From: Microvirga sp052115485 | GTDB taxonomy: Bacteria; Pseudomonadota; Alphaproteobacteria; Rhizobiales; Beijerinckiaceae | DNA: 64,000 nucleotides | Assembly (NCBI RefSeq): GCF_052115485.1 | Contig: NZ_JBFRGU010000003.1 | Coordinates: 310,001 to 374,000, forward strand | Direction of reading: 5' to 3' | Part shown: positions 9,230-18,112 of the stretch, piece after piece | How the letters are laid out: the number at the start of each line of letters is the position of its first letter | How positions within the stretch are numbered: the stretch's first letter is position 1 | The notes under the pieces: generated by a model | Told to the model about the DNA's origin: nothing | Databases searched by the model: none | Seen by the model: only the letters and a program-made list of their open reading frames with translations | Position numbers and translations under genes: made by a program

Positions 9230-12200
9230 TCAGTCGAACCGGCCGCTGGCGTGAGCGAGCATCGTGTAGACCTTGCCCGTCTCGGACGTCAGGTAGGTCT
9301 TCGCGAGCATCGAGTCCCGGTCGTCGCGGGAGACTTCCGCGAGCAGGCGCTCGAACTCGTCCACGTAACGGTCGACGGTCTGCTTGAACTCATCGTCGCG
9401 GCGATACTTGCGGCGGATCTCGTCGAAGGTCTGCTGGCCCTGGATCGTGTAGAGGCGGCGCGTAAAGACGTTGCTTTCACCACGCTTATAGCGATCCCAT
9501 AATTCGACAGCCGCATCGTGATCGATCATCCGCGCGATATCGACCGAGATCGAGTCGAGCGATTCAAGGCTGTTCACGCGGGTGCGGTCGGAGCGTCCTG
9601 CTGCCGGGCGAGCCGGTTCCGGCTGCTCGTCCCGCGAGGCGCGGTTGAGTAGGTCCGAGAGCCAGCCGCTGCGGCCGCCGGCACCCATGTCGCGCGGCGC
9701 CGGGATTTCTTCACGACGCGGAGCCGGAGCAGGGGCCGGAGGCGGAGCCGGAACAGGGCGCACTTCCGCGACCTTCTGCGGACGCGGTGCGGGAGCCGGT
9801 TGCGCCGACGCAGCCGAGGTCTCGGCATAACGTGCGATTGGAGCAGAGGCCTGCGGCGCGGGCCGGACCGTGACGGCCGGGCGAGCCTCGGCGACAGCAG
9901 CCGCGACGGCTGCGACAGTCGTTGCGGGAGTCTCATTGACACGGCGCTGCTGCACGGCAGGTGCCGCATCAACCACGCGGTTGGAGCGTGAGACCAGCGA
10001 GGCGAGCTCGTTGAGAGCCTTGATCTGGTCGGCCACGACGCGACGCATGTTCGCGGTTGTCTCCTGCGTTTCCTGCGGCAGCTCGACGACACCGCGACGC
10101 AGTTCCGCGCGGGTGGTTTCGAGTTCGCGCTGGATCTGAGCGGTCATGCCGCGCAGTTCGCCCATCGTGTCGCGGAACTTCGTGGTCGCGCCACCGAGCG
10201 CCTCAGTCATCTCGGAGGCCGCTTGCTCGTAGGCGTTACGGAGAACCGCGGCCGTGCGCTCGCTTTCAGCGCCGCTGGACGAACGGATGCGCTCGAACTG
10301 CTCGTCGATGGCGTGTGTGGTCGCTTCCGCCGTGTCGGCGAGAACCGCGCCGATCTGACGAGCCTTGGCTTCCGCGTTCTGCAGAGAGCCTTCGACGAGA
10401 CCCGTGAAGGCGCGCGTGACGGATTCGAGATCTTCCGAGCGCTCGTTGATGCGGGAAAGCAGGCTGTTCAGGGCATCCTGACGGTTGGAAAGAGCGTTGC
10501 TCATGCGAGCCTCGACACGTTCCAGAGCGGTCGCAGCTTCGGTGAGGTTCTCCAATTGCTCGCGCGTGCTGTCCGCCAGGGAGCGGCTGCGCTCGTCGAG
10601 ATTGTAGGAGAGTTCCGTCGCTTGCTGGATCGCACCCGAAGACACGGTACGCAGAGCTTCGACCTGCTCGGCGACCTGATCCGACGCGCGGCCGGTCTGG
10701 CTCGCGATTTCCGACAGAAGGCCTTCGATCTGCTCGACGCGGGTCGAGAGGCTGTCGCCGATGACGCCGAGATCTGTCGTCGCGCTGCCGGCGATCTGCT
10801 GGAGCAGACGGTTCGCATCCTGCAGACGATCGAGCACGCCCGACAATTCTCCGCGCAGACGCTCGTTGGTACCGACAAGGGTGGCAACCGCGCGGGTCGT
10901 GCCTTCGTCGATGGCAACGCGCATGGACTCGGTCGATTGCGTGTAGACCGAGGTGAGTTCCAGCGTGCGCTCCTGCAGGGAGGAGAGCATAGTGTCGCTA
11001 CGGTCTTGCAGCGTATCGATGAGAATGGTGCTGCGCTCCGCGATCGTGCGGGCCGCGGCTTCGCTGACCGAAAGAACTTCGCGGCTGATCGCGTCGCCGC
11101 GATCCGACAGGGTTGCCACGAGAGACTGGCCCTGCGTCTCGAAGATCTCCGAGATTTCTGCAATGCGGTTGCCCAGCGAACCGGTGACGGCCGTGCCCTT
11201 CTCGTCGAGGGCCACAGTCACGCGCTCGAGGCGATTGACGACACGATCCTCGAACGCGAGCACGCGCTGGTCGAGCGCCGTGGCGATCTCGTCGGCGCGG
11301 CCGCCGAGAACCTGGTTGATCTCGTTGGCACGCAGGCTGAGCATCTGGTTGATCTGGTCGGCGCGGCCACCAAGGGTGAGGTTGATCTCATCAGCCTGAT
11401 TGCCCAGCACTTCGCTGATCTGCTCGGCCTTCGCGGCGAGCGTGTCGGTGATCGACGTGCTCTTGGCGGCAATAGCCTGGCTGATCTCGTCGACGCGGGT
11501 CTGAAGGGCGCTCGCCACATCGCGGCCACCTTCGGCCATGACGCGCGCCATCTCGCCGGTGCGCACCACCAGGGCCTCGTTGAGCGCCGTGGAACGCGCG
11601 CTCAGGGTCTGATCGACGCGCTCGACGATGTTGTCGAAGCTCGCGGTGACTTCCGAGGTACGGCGACCCGCATGCTCCTCGAAAGCGAAGAGCTTCGCCT
11701 CGATGGCCGAGGTTGCTTCGCGGGTGCGCTCGGCGAGGGTGTCTGCGACGGTGCGGCCCTGAACCGTGATGAGACGATCCATTTCCTCGAGGCGGCCGTT
11801 GACCGTGTCCGTGAGGTTGCCGATTTCGTTCGACATGCGCTCGGCGACCGAGCTGCCGCGCGCCACCACGTCCTCGAAAGCGCCGAGGCGGGAACCGAGG
11901 TTTTCCTCGATCTCGCGGCTGCGCTGCGTGACCGTGTCCGACAGGGTTTCGACCGTGCGGTTGAGCGCTTCGTTGACACGTGCACCCTGTGTCGCGATGG
12001 CGAGCACAATGTCCTTGCCGGTGGAGGCGAGGCGATGGTGAGCTTCGCCCGAGTGATGCGAGAGCGTCTCGGCAAATTCGCGGCCGCGAGTCTCGAAGAC
12101 CGACTGGAACTGCTCGACCTGGGTGCCCACCAGCGTCGTGATGTTGCTGCCCATCTGAGACAGGCTGTTTTCGAGCGCCTGACCCTGAACGGTAACGGTC

Positions 12201-14110
12201 TCGCTGACGCGCTGGCTCGCGGTTTCGAGACGTGTAGTCAGGTTCTCGACCCGGTTGCCGATGGCTTCGTCCGCCAGACGCACGGCGTCCTGGAGCTGGT
12301 CGCGTACTTCGGCGCCACGCTGCGCGATTTCCTGCGCGACTTCCGTGCTGACGGAAGAGAGGCTGTCGCGTACCTCGTTGCCACGCCGCGAGATGTCCTG
12401 AGCCACGTCTGTGCTGACGGCCGAGAGGCGCTCACGCACTTCACTGCCGCGCACCACGATTTCGTCGACGACTTCGCGGGCGGTCGAGGAAAGCTGATCT
12501 TGCAGCCCTGCGCCACGGGTCGTCAGTTCGTCGAGAACCGAGGTTGCCGTCGTGGCGAACTCGCTGCGAACCGTTTCACCGCTGGTGACGAGTTGCTGCA
12601 CGAGCGAGGAGCCGGTCGCCGCGATCTGCTCACGCAGAACGGAGCCGCGCGCCGCAAGGTCTTCGCCGACCTGAGTACCTGCTTCGGCCAGCTGCTCGCG
12701 CAGTTGCGTCGCGCGGGTCGCGATATCGTCGGTGATGGTGCTGCCGGTCGCGGCGAGCTTCTCGGTGATCTCGCCGCCGCGCAGGGCGAAGCTGTCTTCG
12801 AGGCTGCGTGCGGTTTCTTCAAACGCCTCGCGGACATCGTTGCCCTGTTTGGCAAGGGAATCGATCACGCCACGGCCGGTCTCGGCCAGAGTGCGGGTGA
12901 CCTGGCTCGCGCCGTCCTGCAAGTGACGGGTGAGCACTTCACCGGTGCGCTCGAAGGCGCCGGTAATGTCCTGAGCCTTGCTTTCCAGCGCGGCCGTAAT
13001 CGTGGTTCCGACTTCCGACACGCCGGACTTGATGTCCTCGCTCGCACCCGAAAGGCGCTCCACGAGTTCGACACCGCGCGACGACATTTCCTCGACGACG
13101 CGTTCACCGGCGCGGCCGAGTGCCTGGGTGATCTGCTCACCGCGCTGTCCGAGCGATTCCGACACATGGTCGCCTGCCTTCTGCACGGACGCAGCCACGC
13201 GCTCGGCAGTGGCGTCGAGGTCCTGGGTCAGGTTCTGGCCCGCGCCAGTAATCGCCGAGCGGACACGCTCGGAATTTGTCACGATGGCTTCGCGCTGGGT
13301 GACAAGTTCGTCGATCAGCGAGCGAATGCGGATTTCGTTGTCGGAATATGCACGCTCCAGCGTCGAGATTTCGCTGCGAACGAGGGTCTCGAGTTCACCG
13401 GCGCGGGCAAGGGCACGCTCCACACCGTCGCCGACTGCGGCAACTTCGCGGCGAACGGCCTGCGAGACGGACAGAACCGCATCGGTGGAGAAGTTCTCGG
13501 GCTGAGCCAGACGCACGGCCACTTCGCCGACAGCCCGGGCAACGAGTTTCATCTCGTTCGAGCGGACGGCCATGACGGCCGCGACGTAAAACAGAAGGAC
13601 CGGCGTCAGCAGCACGAAACCGGCAATGGCGATCTGAATCGGCGAGAAGGTCGAGAGCAGGGCTTCCGGCGTCGTGATGCCCTGGGAATAGGCGAACGCG
13701 GCGGCGCTGCCGAGCCAGACGAGGGAGGCGAGGGTGGCGACGCTATAGGCCCGGCGGGACGGGCGCACCTGCAGCGCTTGCAGCATCACGCCGACATTCT
13801 GCCGATCGTCATTGGCGACGGCCGCGCGGTCCGGGGCGAGGAATGAGGGGGAACGGGTCGCCGTCATATCGGGCTCGACCAGGGGTTCGGAGACCCTCAG
13901 GCCTTCGGCGTCGTCGAGATCGCGGAACGGGCCGCGGGTGAAATCGTGATCGTCGATATCCGGCAGTTTCGGATCGGGAAGAGGCCCGAACTCCATCGGC
14001 GAGCCCTCGGCGCCGCCCGCCAAGGATGCCTCGTCCAGATTGAGTGCTTGCTCGACGGCAGACAATGCCGCCTCAGCCGGGTCTTTCATCTTCTTCTTTT
14101 CGATCGCCAT
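9230..14110 (-). CDS. Giant membrane-anchored coiled-coil protein, GPR/RgsE-like growth-pole ring protein
   Basis: A protein of 1,626 residues from ATG complementary to 14108–14110, which has GAGGGCGG upstream; the frame can open at 14245 but that leader is not convincing. Layout: an acidic cytoplasmic N-terminus (1–120), two membrane helices (about 122–142 and 158–180), then more than 1,200 residues of helical repeats with recurring V..EL..RG.E.RE.L units (apolipoprotein-like), a Pro/Ala-rich linker (about 1430–1540) and a conserved C-terminal helical domain containing RRLYTIQGQQTFDEIRRKY. This architecture matches the Growth Pole Ring protein of Agrobacterium and RgsE of Sinorhizobium, which organise unipolar growth; the known Agrobacterium protein is longer (about 2,100 aa). 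Assignment rests on architecture and recall, not alignment. A 1,207-codon antisense open frame here is a composition artefact. Confidence 0.75.
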   Translation of the reverse strand: MAIEKKKMKDPAEAALSAVEQALNLDEASLAGGAEGSPMEFGPLPDPKLPDIDDHDFTRGPFRDLDDAEGLRVSEPLVEPDMTATRSPSFLAPDRAAVANDDRQNVGVMLQALQVRPSRRAYSVATLASLVWLGSAAAFAYSQGITTPEALLSTFSPIQIAIAGFVLLTPVLLFYVAAVMAVRSNEMKLVARAVGEVAVRLAQPENFSTDAVLSVSQAVRREVAAVGDGVERALARAGELETLVRSEISTLERAYSDNEIRIRSLIDELVTQREAIVTNSERVRSAITGAGQNLTQDLDATAERVAASVQKAGDHVSESLGQRGEQITQALGRAGERVVEEMSSRGVELVERLSGASEDIKSGVSEVGTTITAALESKAQDITGAFERTGEVLTRHLQDGASQVTRTLAETGRGVIDSLAKQGNDVREAFEETARSLEDSFALRGGEITEKLAATGSTITDDIATRATQLREQLAEAGTQVGEDLAARGSVLREQIAATGSSLVQQLVTSGETVRSEFATTATSVLDELTTRGAGLQDQLSSTAREVVDEIVVRGSEVRERLSAVSTDVAQDISRRGNEVRDSLSSVSTEVAQEIAQRGAEVRDQLQDAVRLADEAIGNRVENLTTRLETASQRVSETVTVQGQALENSLSQMGSNITTLVGTQVEQFQSVFETRGREFAETLSHHSGEAHHRLASTGKDIVLAIATQGARVNEALNRTVETLSDTVTQRSREIEENLGSRLGAFEDVVARGSSVAERMSNEIGNLTDTVNGRLEEMDRLITVQGRTVADTLAERTREATSAIEAKLFAFEEHAGRRTSEVTASFDNIVERVDQTLSARSTALNEALVVRTGEMARVMAEGGRDVASALQTRVDEISQAIAAKSTSITDTLAAKAEQISEVLGNQADEINLTLGGRADQINQMLSLRANEINQVLGGRADEIATALDQRVLAFEDRVVNRLERVTVALDEKGTAVTGSLGNRIAEISEIFETQGQSLVATLSDRGDAISREVLSVSEAAARTIAERSTILIDTLQDRSDTMLSSLQERTLELTSVYTQSTESMRVAIDEGTTRAVATLVGTNERLRGELSGVLDRLQDANRLLQQIAGSATTDLGVIGDSLSTRVEQIEGLLSEIASQTGRASDQVAEQVEALRTVSSGAIQQATELSYNLDERSRSLADSTREQLENLTEAATALERVEARMSNALSNRQDALNSLLSRINERSEDLESVTRAFTGLVEGSLQNAEAKARQIGAVLADTAEATTHAIDEQFERIRSSSGAESERTAAVLRNAYEQAASEMTEALGGATTKFRDTMGELRGMTAQIQRELETTRAELRRGVVELPQETQETTANMRRVVADQIKALNELASLVSRSNRVVDAAPAVQQRRVNETPATTVAAVAAAVAEARPAVTVRPAPQASAPIARYAETSAASAQPAPAPRPQKVAEVRPVPAPPPAPAPAPRREEIPAPRDMGAGGRSGWLSDLLNRASRDEQPEPARPAAGRSDRTRVNSLESLDSISVDIARMIDHDAAVELWDRYKRGESNVFTRRLYTIQGQQTFDEIRRKYRRDDEFKQTVDRYVDEFERLLAEVSRDDRDSMLAKTYLTSETGKVYTMLAHASGRFD

Positions 14111-14503
14111 GATCCGCCCTCGATGACGCAACTCGTAGTGGGTTTCCCCTCGGTGACTTCGTCGGAAAACCAGGAACCGGGAATATGGATCCGTACCTGA
14201 AATCGTTCTCTCGCCGCGTTTCCGAGTGGAAAACCCGCCATTCAATCAAACAATTTTAGCCGCTGGGGGAGATGAGGGGAACCCGAAGTCCCCAACCACC
14301 TCTAAACGTCGTTAACGACTTAACGATTTAGTTACCAAACGTCGGTCAACGCATTTCAAGACTAACGTAACTATCCGCTTCGTGCAAAGCACTCCTTTTC
14401 CGCCAAGCTCTTGATTCCTCATTGCCGCATGATCCGGGGAACAACCGGTTTCCACTTGTTCTGATCATGCTCTAGATAGGGGCCAGACGCCGAAGGGGCT
14501 AGA
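14111..14503. other. Intergenic region between the growth-pole gene and ferredoxin
   Basis: 393 bp with no convincing gene. It is the upstream region of two divergent genes. It holds two TTAA boxes at 14312–14315 and 14320–14323 (spacing 4, not the 7 expected of a CtrA site) in an AT-richer stretch, and a partial copy of the dispersed repeat at about 14407–14474, immediately before the ferredoxin gene. Confidence 0.6.
14407..14474 (+). repeat. Dispersed intergenic repeat, partial copy
   Basis: Matches the right two-thirds of the repeats at 15269–15372 and 26982–27086: CGCATGATCCGGG, then GAACAACCGGTTTCCACTTG, then TTCTGATCATGCTCT. The left hairpin arm (AGAGTTTGATC) is missing. Such palindromic elements ending in ATCATGCTCT are common between genes in Rhizobiales; they are not coding, although short spurious frames run through them. 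Confidence 0.75.
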
Positions 14504-14824
14504 ATGATCAAGATTACATATGTCGACGCGGAGGGCACCGCGCGCGAAGTCGAAGCCGAGGAAGGCTCGACCGTTATGGAAAACGCCATTCGAAACGGAA
14601 TTCCGGGAATCGACGCGGAATGCGGCGGCGCATGCTCCTGTGCGACTTGTCACGTCTATGTTGACGAAGCTTGGATGGATGCGGTCGGCGAGCCGCAATC
14701 CATGGAAGCGGATATGCTCGACTTCGCCTATGACGTGCGTCCGACTTCCCGTCTTTCCTGCCAGATCCGCGTCCGGCCCGAGCTGGACGGCCTGATCGTC
14801 CACACTCCGACCCGCCAAGGCTGA
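14504..14824 (+). CDS. 2Fe-2S ferredoxin, adrenodoxin type
   Basis: 106 residues, the usual length for this class. Cluster ligands are visible in ECGGACSCATCHVY (three cysteines in C-x5-C-x2-C spacing) and a fourth in RLSCQIRV. The MEADMLDFAYDV segment is the acidic interaction helix typical of adrenodoxin/FdxB-type proteins, which donate electrons to P450s or iron-sulfur assembly. ATG 14504 follows GAAGGGGCTAGA. A universal stress protein gene begins 20 bp after its stop. The redox partner is not evident from context. Confidence 0.88.
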   Translation: MIKITYVDAEGTAREVEAEEGSTVMENAIRNGIPGIDAECGGACSCATCHVYVDEAWMDAVGEPQSMEADMLDFAYDVRPTSRLSCQIRVRPELDGLIVHTPTRQG

Positions 14825-14844
14825 ACCGAGAAGAGGCTGACATC

Positions 14845-15270
14845 ATGTTCAAGACATTACTGATCCCCGTCGATCTGGCTGAGATCGAGGCGGCAAAGCC
14901 TGCCATCGACAAGGCGGTTGCTCTCGCTGATGCCTCGGAAGGAAGCGTTCGCCTGATCTATGTGCGTTCACTCGTGCCGATCACCTACATGGAATTCATG
15001 CCACCGACATTCGACACAGAACAGCAGGATGAGGCCGAGAGAAAGCTCGCGGAGCTTGCGGCCAAGGTAAAGCTGCCATCCGAGCGCGTTTCAGCCGTCG
15101 TCCGCCTCGGCTCCATTTATAACGAGGTGTTGGACGAAACCGAGAAGACCGGCGCGGACCTGATCGTCATCGGTTCGCACCGCCCGACCATGGCAACCTA
15201 CCTTTTGGGCTCGAACGCCTCGACCATCGTCCGCCATGCCAAGTGCTCGGTGCTGGTCGTTCGGGACTAG
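14845..15270 (+). CDS. Universal stress protein, UspA family
   Basis: 141 residues, one Usp domain. It starts MFKTLLIPVDLAE (beta-1 with the conserved Asp) and ends with the nucleotide-binding signature GSHRPTMATYLLGSNAS followed by CSVLVVRD, so the ATP-binding G-x2-G-x9-G type loop is present in modified form. AGAAGAGG precedes the ATG. Usp proteins respond to stress and modulate protein activity; the specific role is unknown. The stop codon TAG overlaps the beginning of the dispersed repeat downstream. Confidence 0.85.
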   Translation: MFKTLLIPVDLAEIEAAKPAIDKAVALADASEGSVRLIYVRSLVPITYMEFMPPTFDTEQQDEAERKLAELAAKVKLPSERVSAVVRLGSIYNEVLDETEKTGADLIVIGSHRPTMATYLLGSNASTIVRHAKCSVLVVRD

Positions 15271-15372
15271 AGTTTGATCGTTTCAGATGGAAACAGAGAT
15301 CAAACTCTCGATTCTTTTGATGCCGCATGATCCGGGCGAACAACCGGTTTCCACTTGTTCTGATCATGCTCT
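15269..15372. repeat. Dispersed intergenic repeat, full copy (about 104 bp)
   Basis: Starts with a hairpin made of AGAGTTTGATC and GATCAAACTCT, then CGATTCTTTTGATGCCGC, ATGATCCGGGC, GAACAACCGGTTTCCACTTG and TCTGATCATGCTCT. It is nearly identical to 26982–27086 (105 bp), with a partial copy at 14407–14474 and a diverged inverted copy at 50306–50405. It lies between two convergent genes, where it may act as a transcript-end structure. Confidence 0.85.
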
Positions 15373-15961
15373 AAGCGACCGGAGGTAAAAGTTCCTGTGG
15401 CAGTGCTCCGGCCTGGAACGGCCGGGGCCTGTTGAGGCGGATGATCGGCTCCAATTGCCAGACGCAAATTCCGGCAAAGAGCGCGCCGACAAGGGCGAGA
15501 CTCATTGCGTTGTTTTGCAAAGCCCGCCAGATCAGCATAGCCATGGCCAAGAGACATAAGCCTGCCAGCGCCGCGTTGGCCGCCCAGAATAGGAATGGGC
15601 GTCCCGCAAGAAAGCGCGCTTTGGGAGCTGCACGGGATATCGCTTCGCAAAGGCCTCGTACAAAGGCCCGATACCCGTCGTTGAGCTGCTCGGCTTCCAC
15701 GAGACTTTTCCAACTGAGCGACGAAAACCGGAATGTCTTGCCGTCGACCATCCGCACCGTCGTTCGGAAGGCCTTTTGCCCGAACCGGCCTGGCTCGTAG
15801 GAAATCCGCACGGCCTCCACGGCGTCCAGGCGCACCTCGTGCACCTTGCGTCCTGAATCGACGGTCAGGCGGTCTCCTTTCAATGTGAAGGAGACCGGCG
15901 AGCCGATGGGGCGCGGATTATGCGTATAGGTGAGGGCGGTTTCCCGCTTGGGCGCATCCAT
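15371..15961 (-). CDS. Conserved membrane protein of unknown function
   Basis: 196 residues. The first about 110 are soluble and strand-rich (SFTLKGDRLTVDSGRKVHEV, then VRISYEPGRFGQKAFRTTVR), reminiscent of a pleckstrin-like or bPH domain. Two membrane helices follow (FLFWAANAALAGLCLLAMAM, then NAMSLALVGALFAGICVW), and a short Pro-rich tail. I do not recognise a named family. It ends at the edge of the dispersed repeat and is convergent with the universal stress protein gene. Confidence 0.7.
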   Translation of the reverse strand: MDAPKRETALTYTHNPRPIGSPVSFTLKGDRLTVDSGRKVHEVRLDAVEAVRISYEPGRFGQKAFRTTVRMVDGKTFRFSSLSWKSLVEAEQLNDGYRAFVRGLCEAISRAAPKARFLAGRPFLFWAANAALAGLCLLAMAMLIWRALQNNAMSLALVGALFAGICVWQLEPIIRLNRPRPFQAGALPQELLPPVA

Positions 15962-16166
15962 TGAGCTCAGATCCTTGACCGGTCGAGATCCATAGACCGG
16001 GTTGAACCTCGCGAAAAGCGTGTCGAAAGACTCATCGGGCCACCCAGGAGATATTTCGCTCTGCGAAGATCTGCCGCATCAGAATTCCCGAAGCGACAGG
16101 GGAGTTTTTGCTGCGGCAACGCGGCGAAGGCTGGAACCTCGCAGTACCGGCGGAGCGTCCCGAAGA

Positions 16167-17984
16167 TCAGGACTTCGATTCAGCGTATTTCCCGACCGTT
16201 CGGCGACTGCGGAATTCCGTGCGCTCCGGATCGCCCCGACGATGGCTTTGCTTGAGTTCCTTGCGGAACTCATCCCGCCGTTCATGGATCGAGGCGATGA
16301 CGAGGCCCATGGGCACGCCGATATCGGCAAGAACCGCTTCGGTTAATTGGAGCGAGGCTTCGATGGTCTCCGGCACGGCATCGTCGACGCCGTGTTCGTA
16401 GAGTTCCGCCGCATGTCGTGCATCTTTCGCCCGAGCGACGATGGTGAGATCTTCCCGTTCGTGCCGCGCGGCGGCCACCACAGCCTCGATGGAGGCGTGG
16501 GTGTCGAGCGTGACGACGAGAGCCCGCGCGTTTTCGATGCCGCAGGCACGCAGAAATTCGGGATAGGAGCCGTCTCCGAAAAAGACCGGTTTGCCGGCTT
16601 TTCGCTGAGCCGCGACCCGCGATGGGTCGAGGTCGAGGGCGAGATAGGGCACGTTGTGGCGCTCCAGCATCTCTCCTACCAATTGGCCGACACGGCCATA
16701 TCCGGCGACGATAACGCGACCGATCTCGTCGGCCGGCGGTGGCACCTTGGCTTCCGGACTGAGTGCGCGGGGATCTTCCAAGGAGCGACTGAGCTTGCGG
16801 CCCAAACGCGCCATGACGGGAACGACAATCATCGTCAGGGTCGTGATGAGCAGAAGATTTTGCCCCATATCCTTCGGCAGCAATCCGGCGGCGATGGCTT
16901 CTCCGAGGATGACGAGGCCGAATTCGCCGCCGGGGCCCAGCAGAAAGCCCGTCTCAGCGGCAACGGCTGTGCTGAAGCCGAAGGCGAGGCGCCCGAGGCC
17001 CATGATGATCGCCCCCTTGATCAGCACGATCAAAGCGGCCGCCGCGAGGATTTGCTTGGGCATCGCATCCAGATGCGAGAGATCGAGCTTCATGCCGACC
17101 GACATGAAGAACACGCCGAGCAGGAGCCCTTTGAAGGGCTGGATCATCGCATCGATGGCGCGACGGTATTCGGTCTCAGCCAGAAGCAGTCCCGCAATGA
17201 ATGCTCCCAGAGCCATGGAGAGCCCGGTCGCGGCGGCGGCAAGGCTTGTGACCATCACGACCAGAAGACACGCGGCCATGAAGAATTCCGGGCTCTTCAT
17301 AGCGGTGACGAGCTTGAAGAATGGGCGCAGCACCAGTCGTCCGAGGCCGACAAGAAGGAACAGGGCCAACGCGGCCTGGAGAACCAGCATCGCGAAGGAC
17401 GACATGGTCACTTCGGGGCGGCTCGTATCCAACGTCGCGATTGCAAAGAGGATCGGTGCAACGGCGAGATCCTGAAAAAGCAGCGCCGAGAAGCTGACAC
17501 GTCCCGCCGGAGCATTCAGTCTCTTTTGTTCGGTCAAAACCGGGAGAACGATGGCCGTCGAGGACAACGCGAGCGCAAGCCCGACAAGAACAGCTGCCGT
17601 AACGGAATGAAACGACGTGAACGCCAATGCGCCAAGCGCGACGGTGCACAGAAGAACCTGCAGAAAGCCGAACCCGAATACGAGACGGCGCAGGTTACGC
17701 AGACGCTTCCAGGACAGTTCGAGACCGATGGTAAAAAGTAGGAAGACCACACCAAATTCGGCGATGTGAGAAACCCGCTCGGGATTGGTCAGCGTGATCC
17801 AGTCGAGCCAAGGTTGTTCTTTCACCCATTGTCCGAGGCCGAAGGGGCCAAGCAACGCGCCTGCGCCGAGAAACCCGAGTACGGGGCTGATTTTCAAGCG
17901 ATGAAAGAGAGGGACGACAATGGCCGCCGTCGCGAGAAAAAGGATAGGCTCCTGATAAGAGTACAGGTCGACTGCGGTTGCCAT
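16167..17984 (-). CDS. Monovalent cation:proton antiporter, KefB/KefC type (CPA2)
   Basis: 605 residues from MATAVDLYSYQEPILFL (ATG complementary to 17982–17984); a frame extending to 18059 adds a non-membrane leader and was rejected. The N-terminal about 390 residues carry a Na+/H+ exchanger domain with about twelve helices (PVLGFLGAGALLGPFGLG, ALSSTAIVLPVL). The C-terminal part is a TrkA-N Rossmann domain (VIVAGYGRVGQLVGEMLERH) that would bind NAD(H) or glutathione adducts. Expected role: potassium efflux coupled to proton uptake under electrophile or pH stress. The C-terminus ends in an Arg-rich tail. It is divergent from nothing obvious and likely monocistronic. Confidence 0.88.
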   Translation of the reverse strand: MATAVDLYSYQEPILFLATAAIVVPLFHRLKISPVLGFLGAGALLGPFGLGQWVKEQPWLDWITLTNPERVSHIAEFGVVFLLFTIGLELSWKRLRNLRRLVFGFGFLQVLLCTVALGALAFTSFHSVTAAVLVGLALALSSTAIVLPVLTEQKRLNAPAGRVSFSALLFQDLAVAPILFAIATLDTSRPEVTMSSFAMLVLQAALALFLLVGLGRLVLRPFFKLVTAMKSPEFFMAACLLVVMVTSLAAAATGLSMALGAFIAGLLLAETEYRRAIDAMIQPFKGLLLGVFFMSVGMKLDLSHLDAMPKQILAAAALIVLIKGAIIMGLGRLAFGFSTAVAAETGFLLGPGGEFGLVILGEAIAAGLLPKDMGQNLLLITTLTMIVVPVMARLGRKLSRSLEDPRALSPEAKVPPPADEIGRVIVAGYGRVGQLVGEMLERHNVPYLALDLDPSRVAAQRKAGKPVFFGDGSYPEFLRACGIENARALVVTLDTHASIEAVVAAARHEREDLTIVARAKDARHAAELYEHGVDDAVPETIEASLQLTEAVLADIGVPMGLVIASIHERRDEFRKELKQSHRRGDPERTEFRSRRTVGKYAESKS

Positions 17985-18112
17985 CTGATTTGTCCGATTC
18001 CACGCATGATGGTTTGAAACCGGATGCAAGCGCAAGCACTTACGCGCAATCGCTTGCACGAATGTCGTGCAAGCGGCGCATGCCTGACAATCAGGATCTT
18101 ATCGAAGTAGCT

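Noticed and set aside
10223..13846. A 1,207-codon open frame antisense to the giant coiled-coil gene
   Set aside because: It mirrors the repeated codon pattern of the real gene in GC-rich DNA; its protein is full of Arg, Asp and His with no domain, signal or plausible start context.
14312..14323. CtrA binding site upstream of the growth-pole gene
   Set aside because: Two TTAA boxes are present but 4 bp apart, not the 7 of the consensus.
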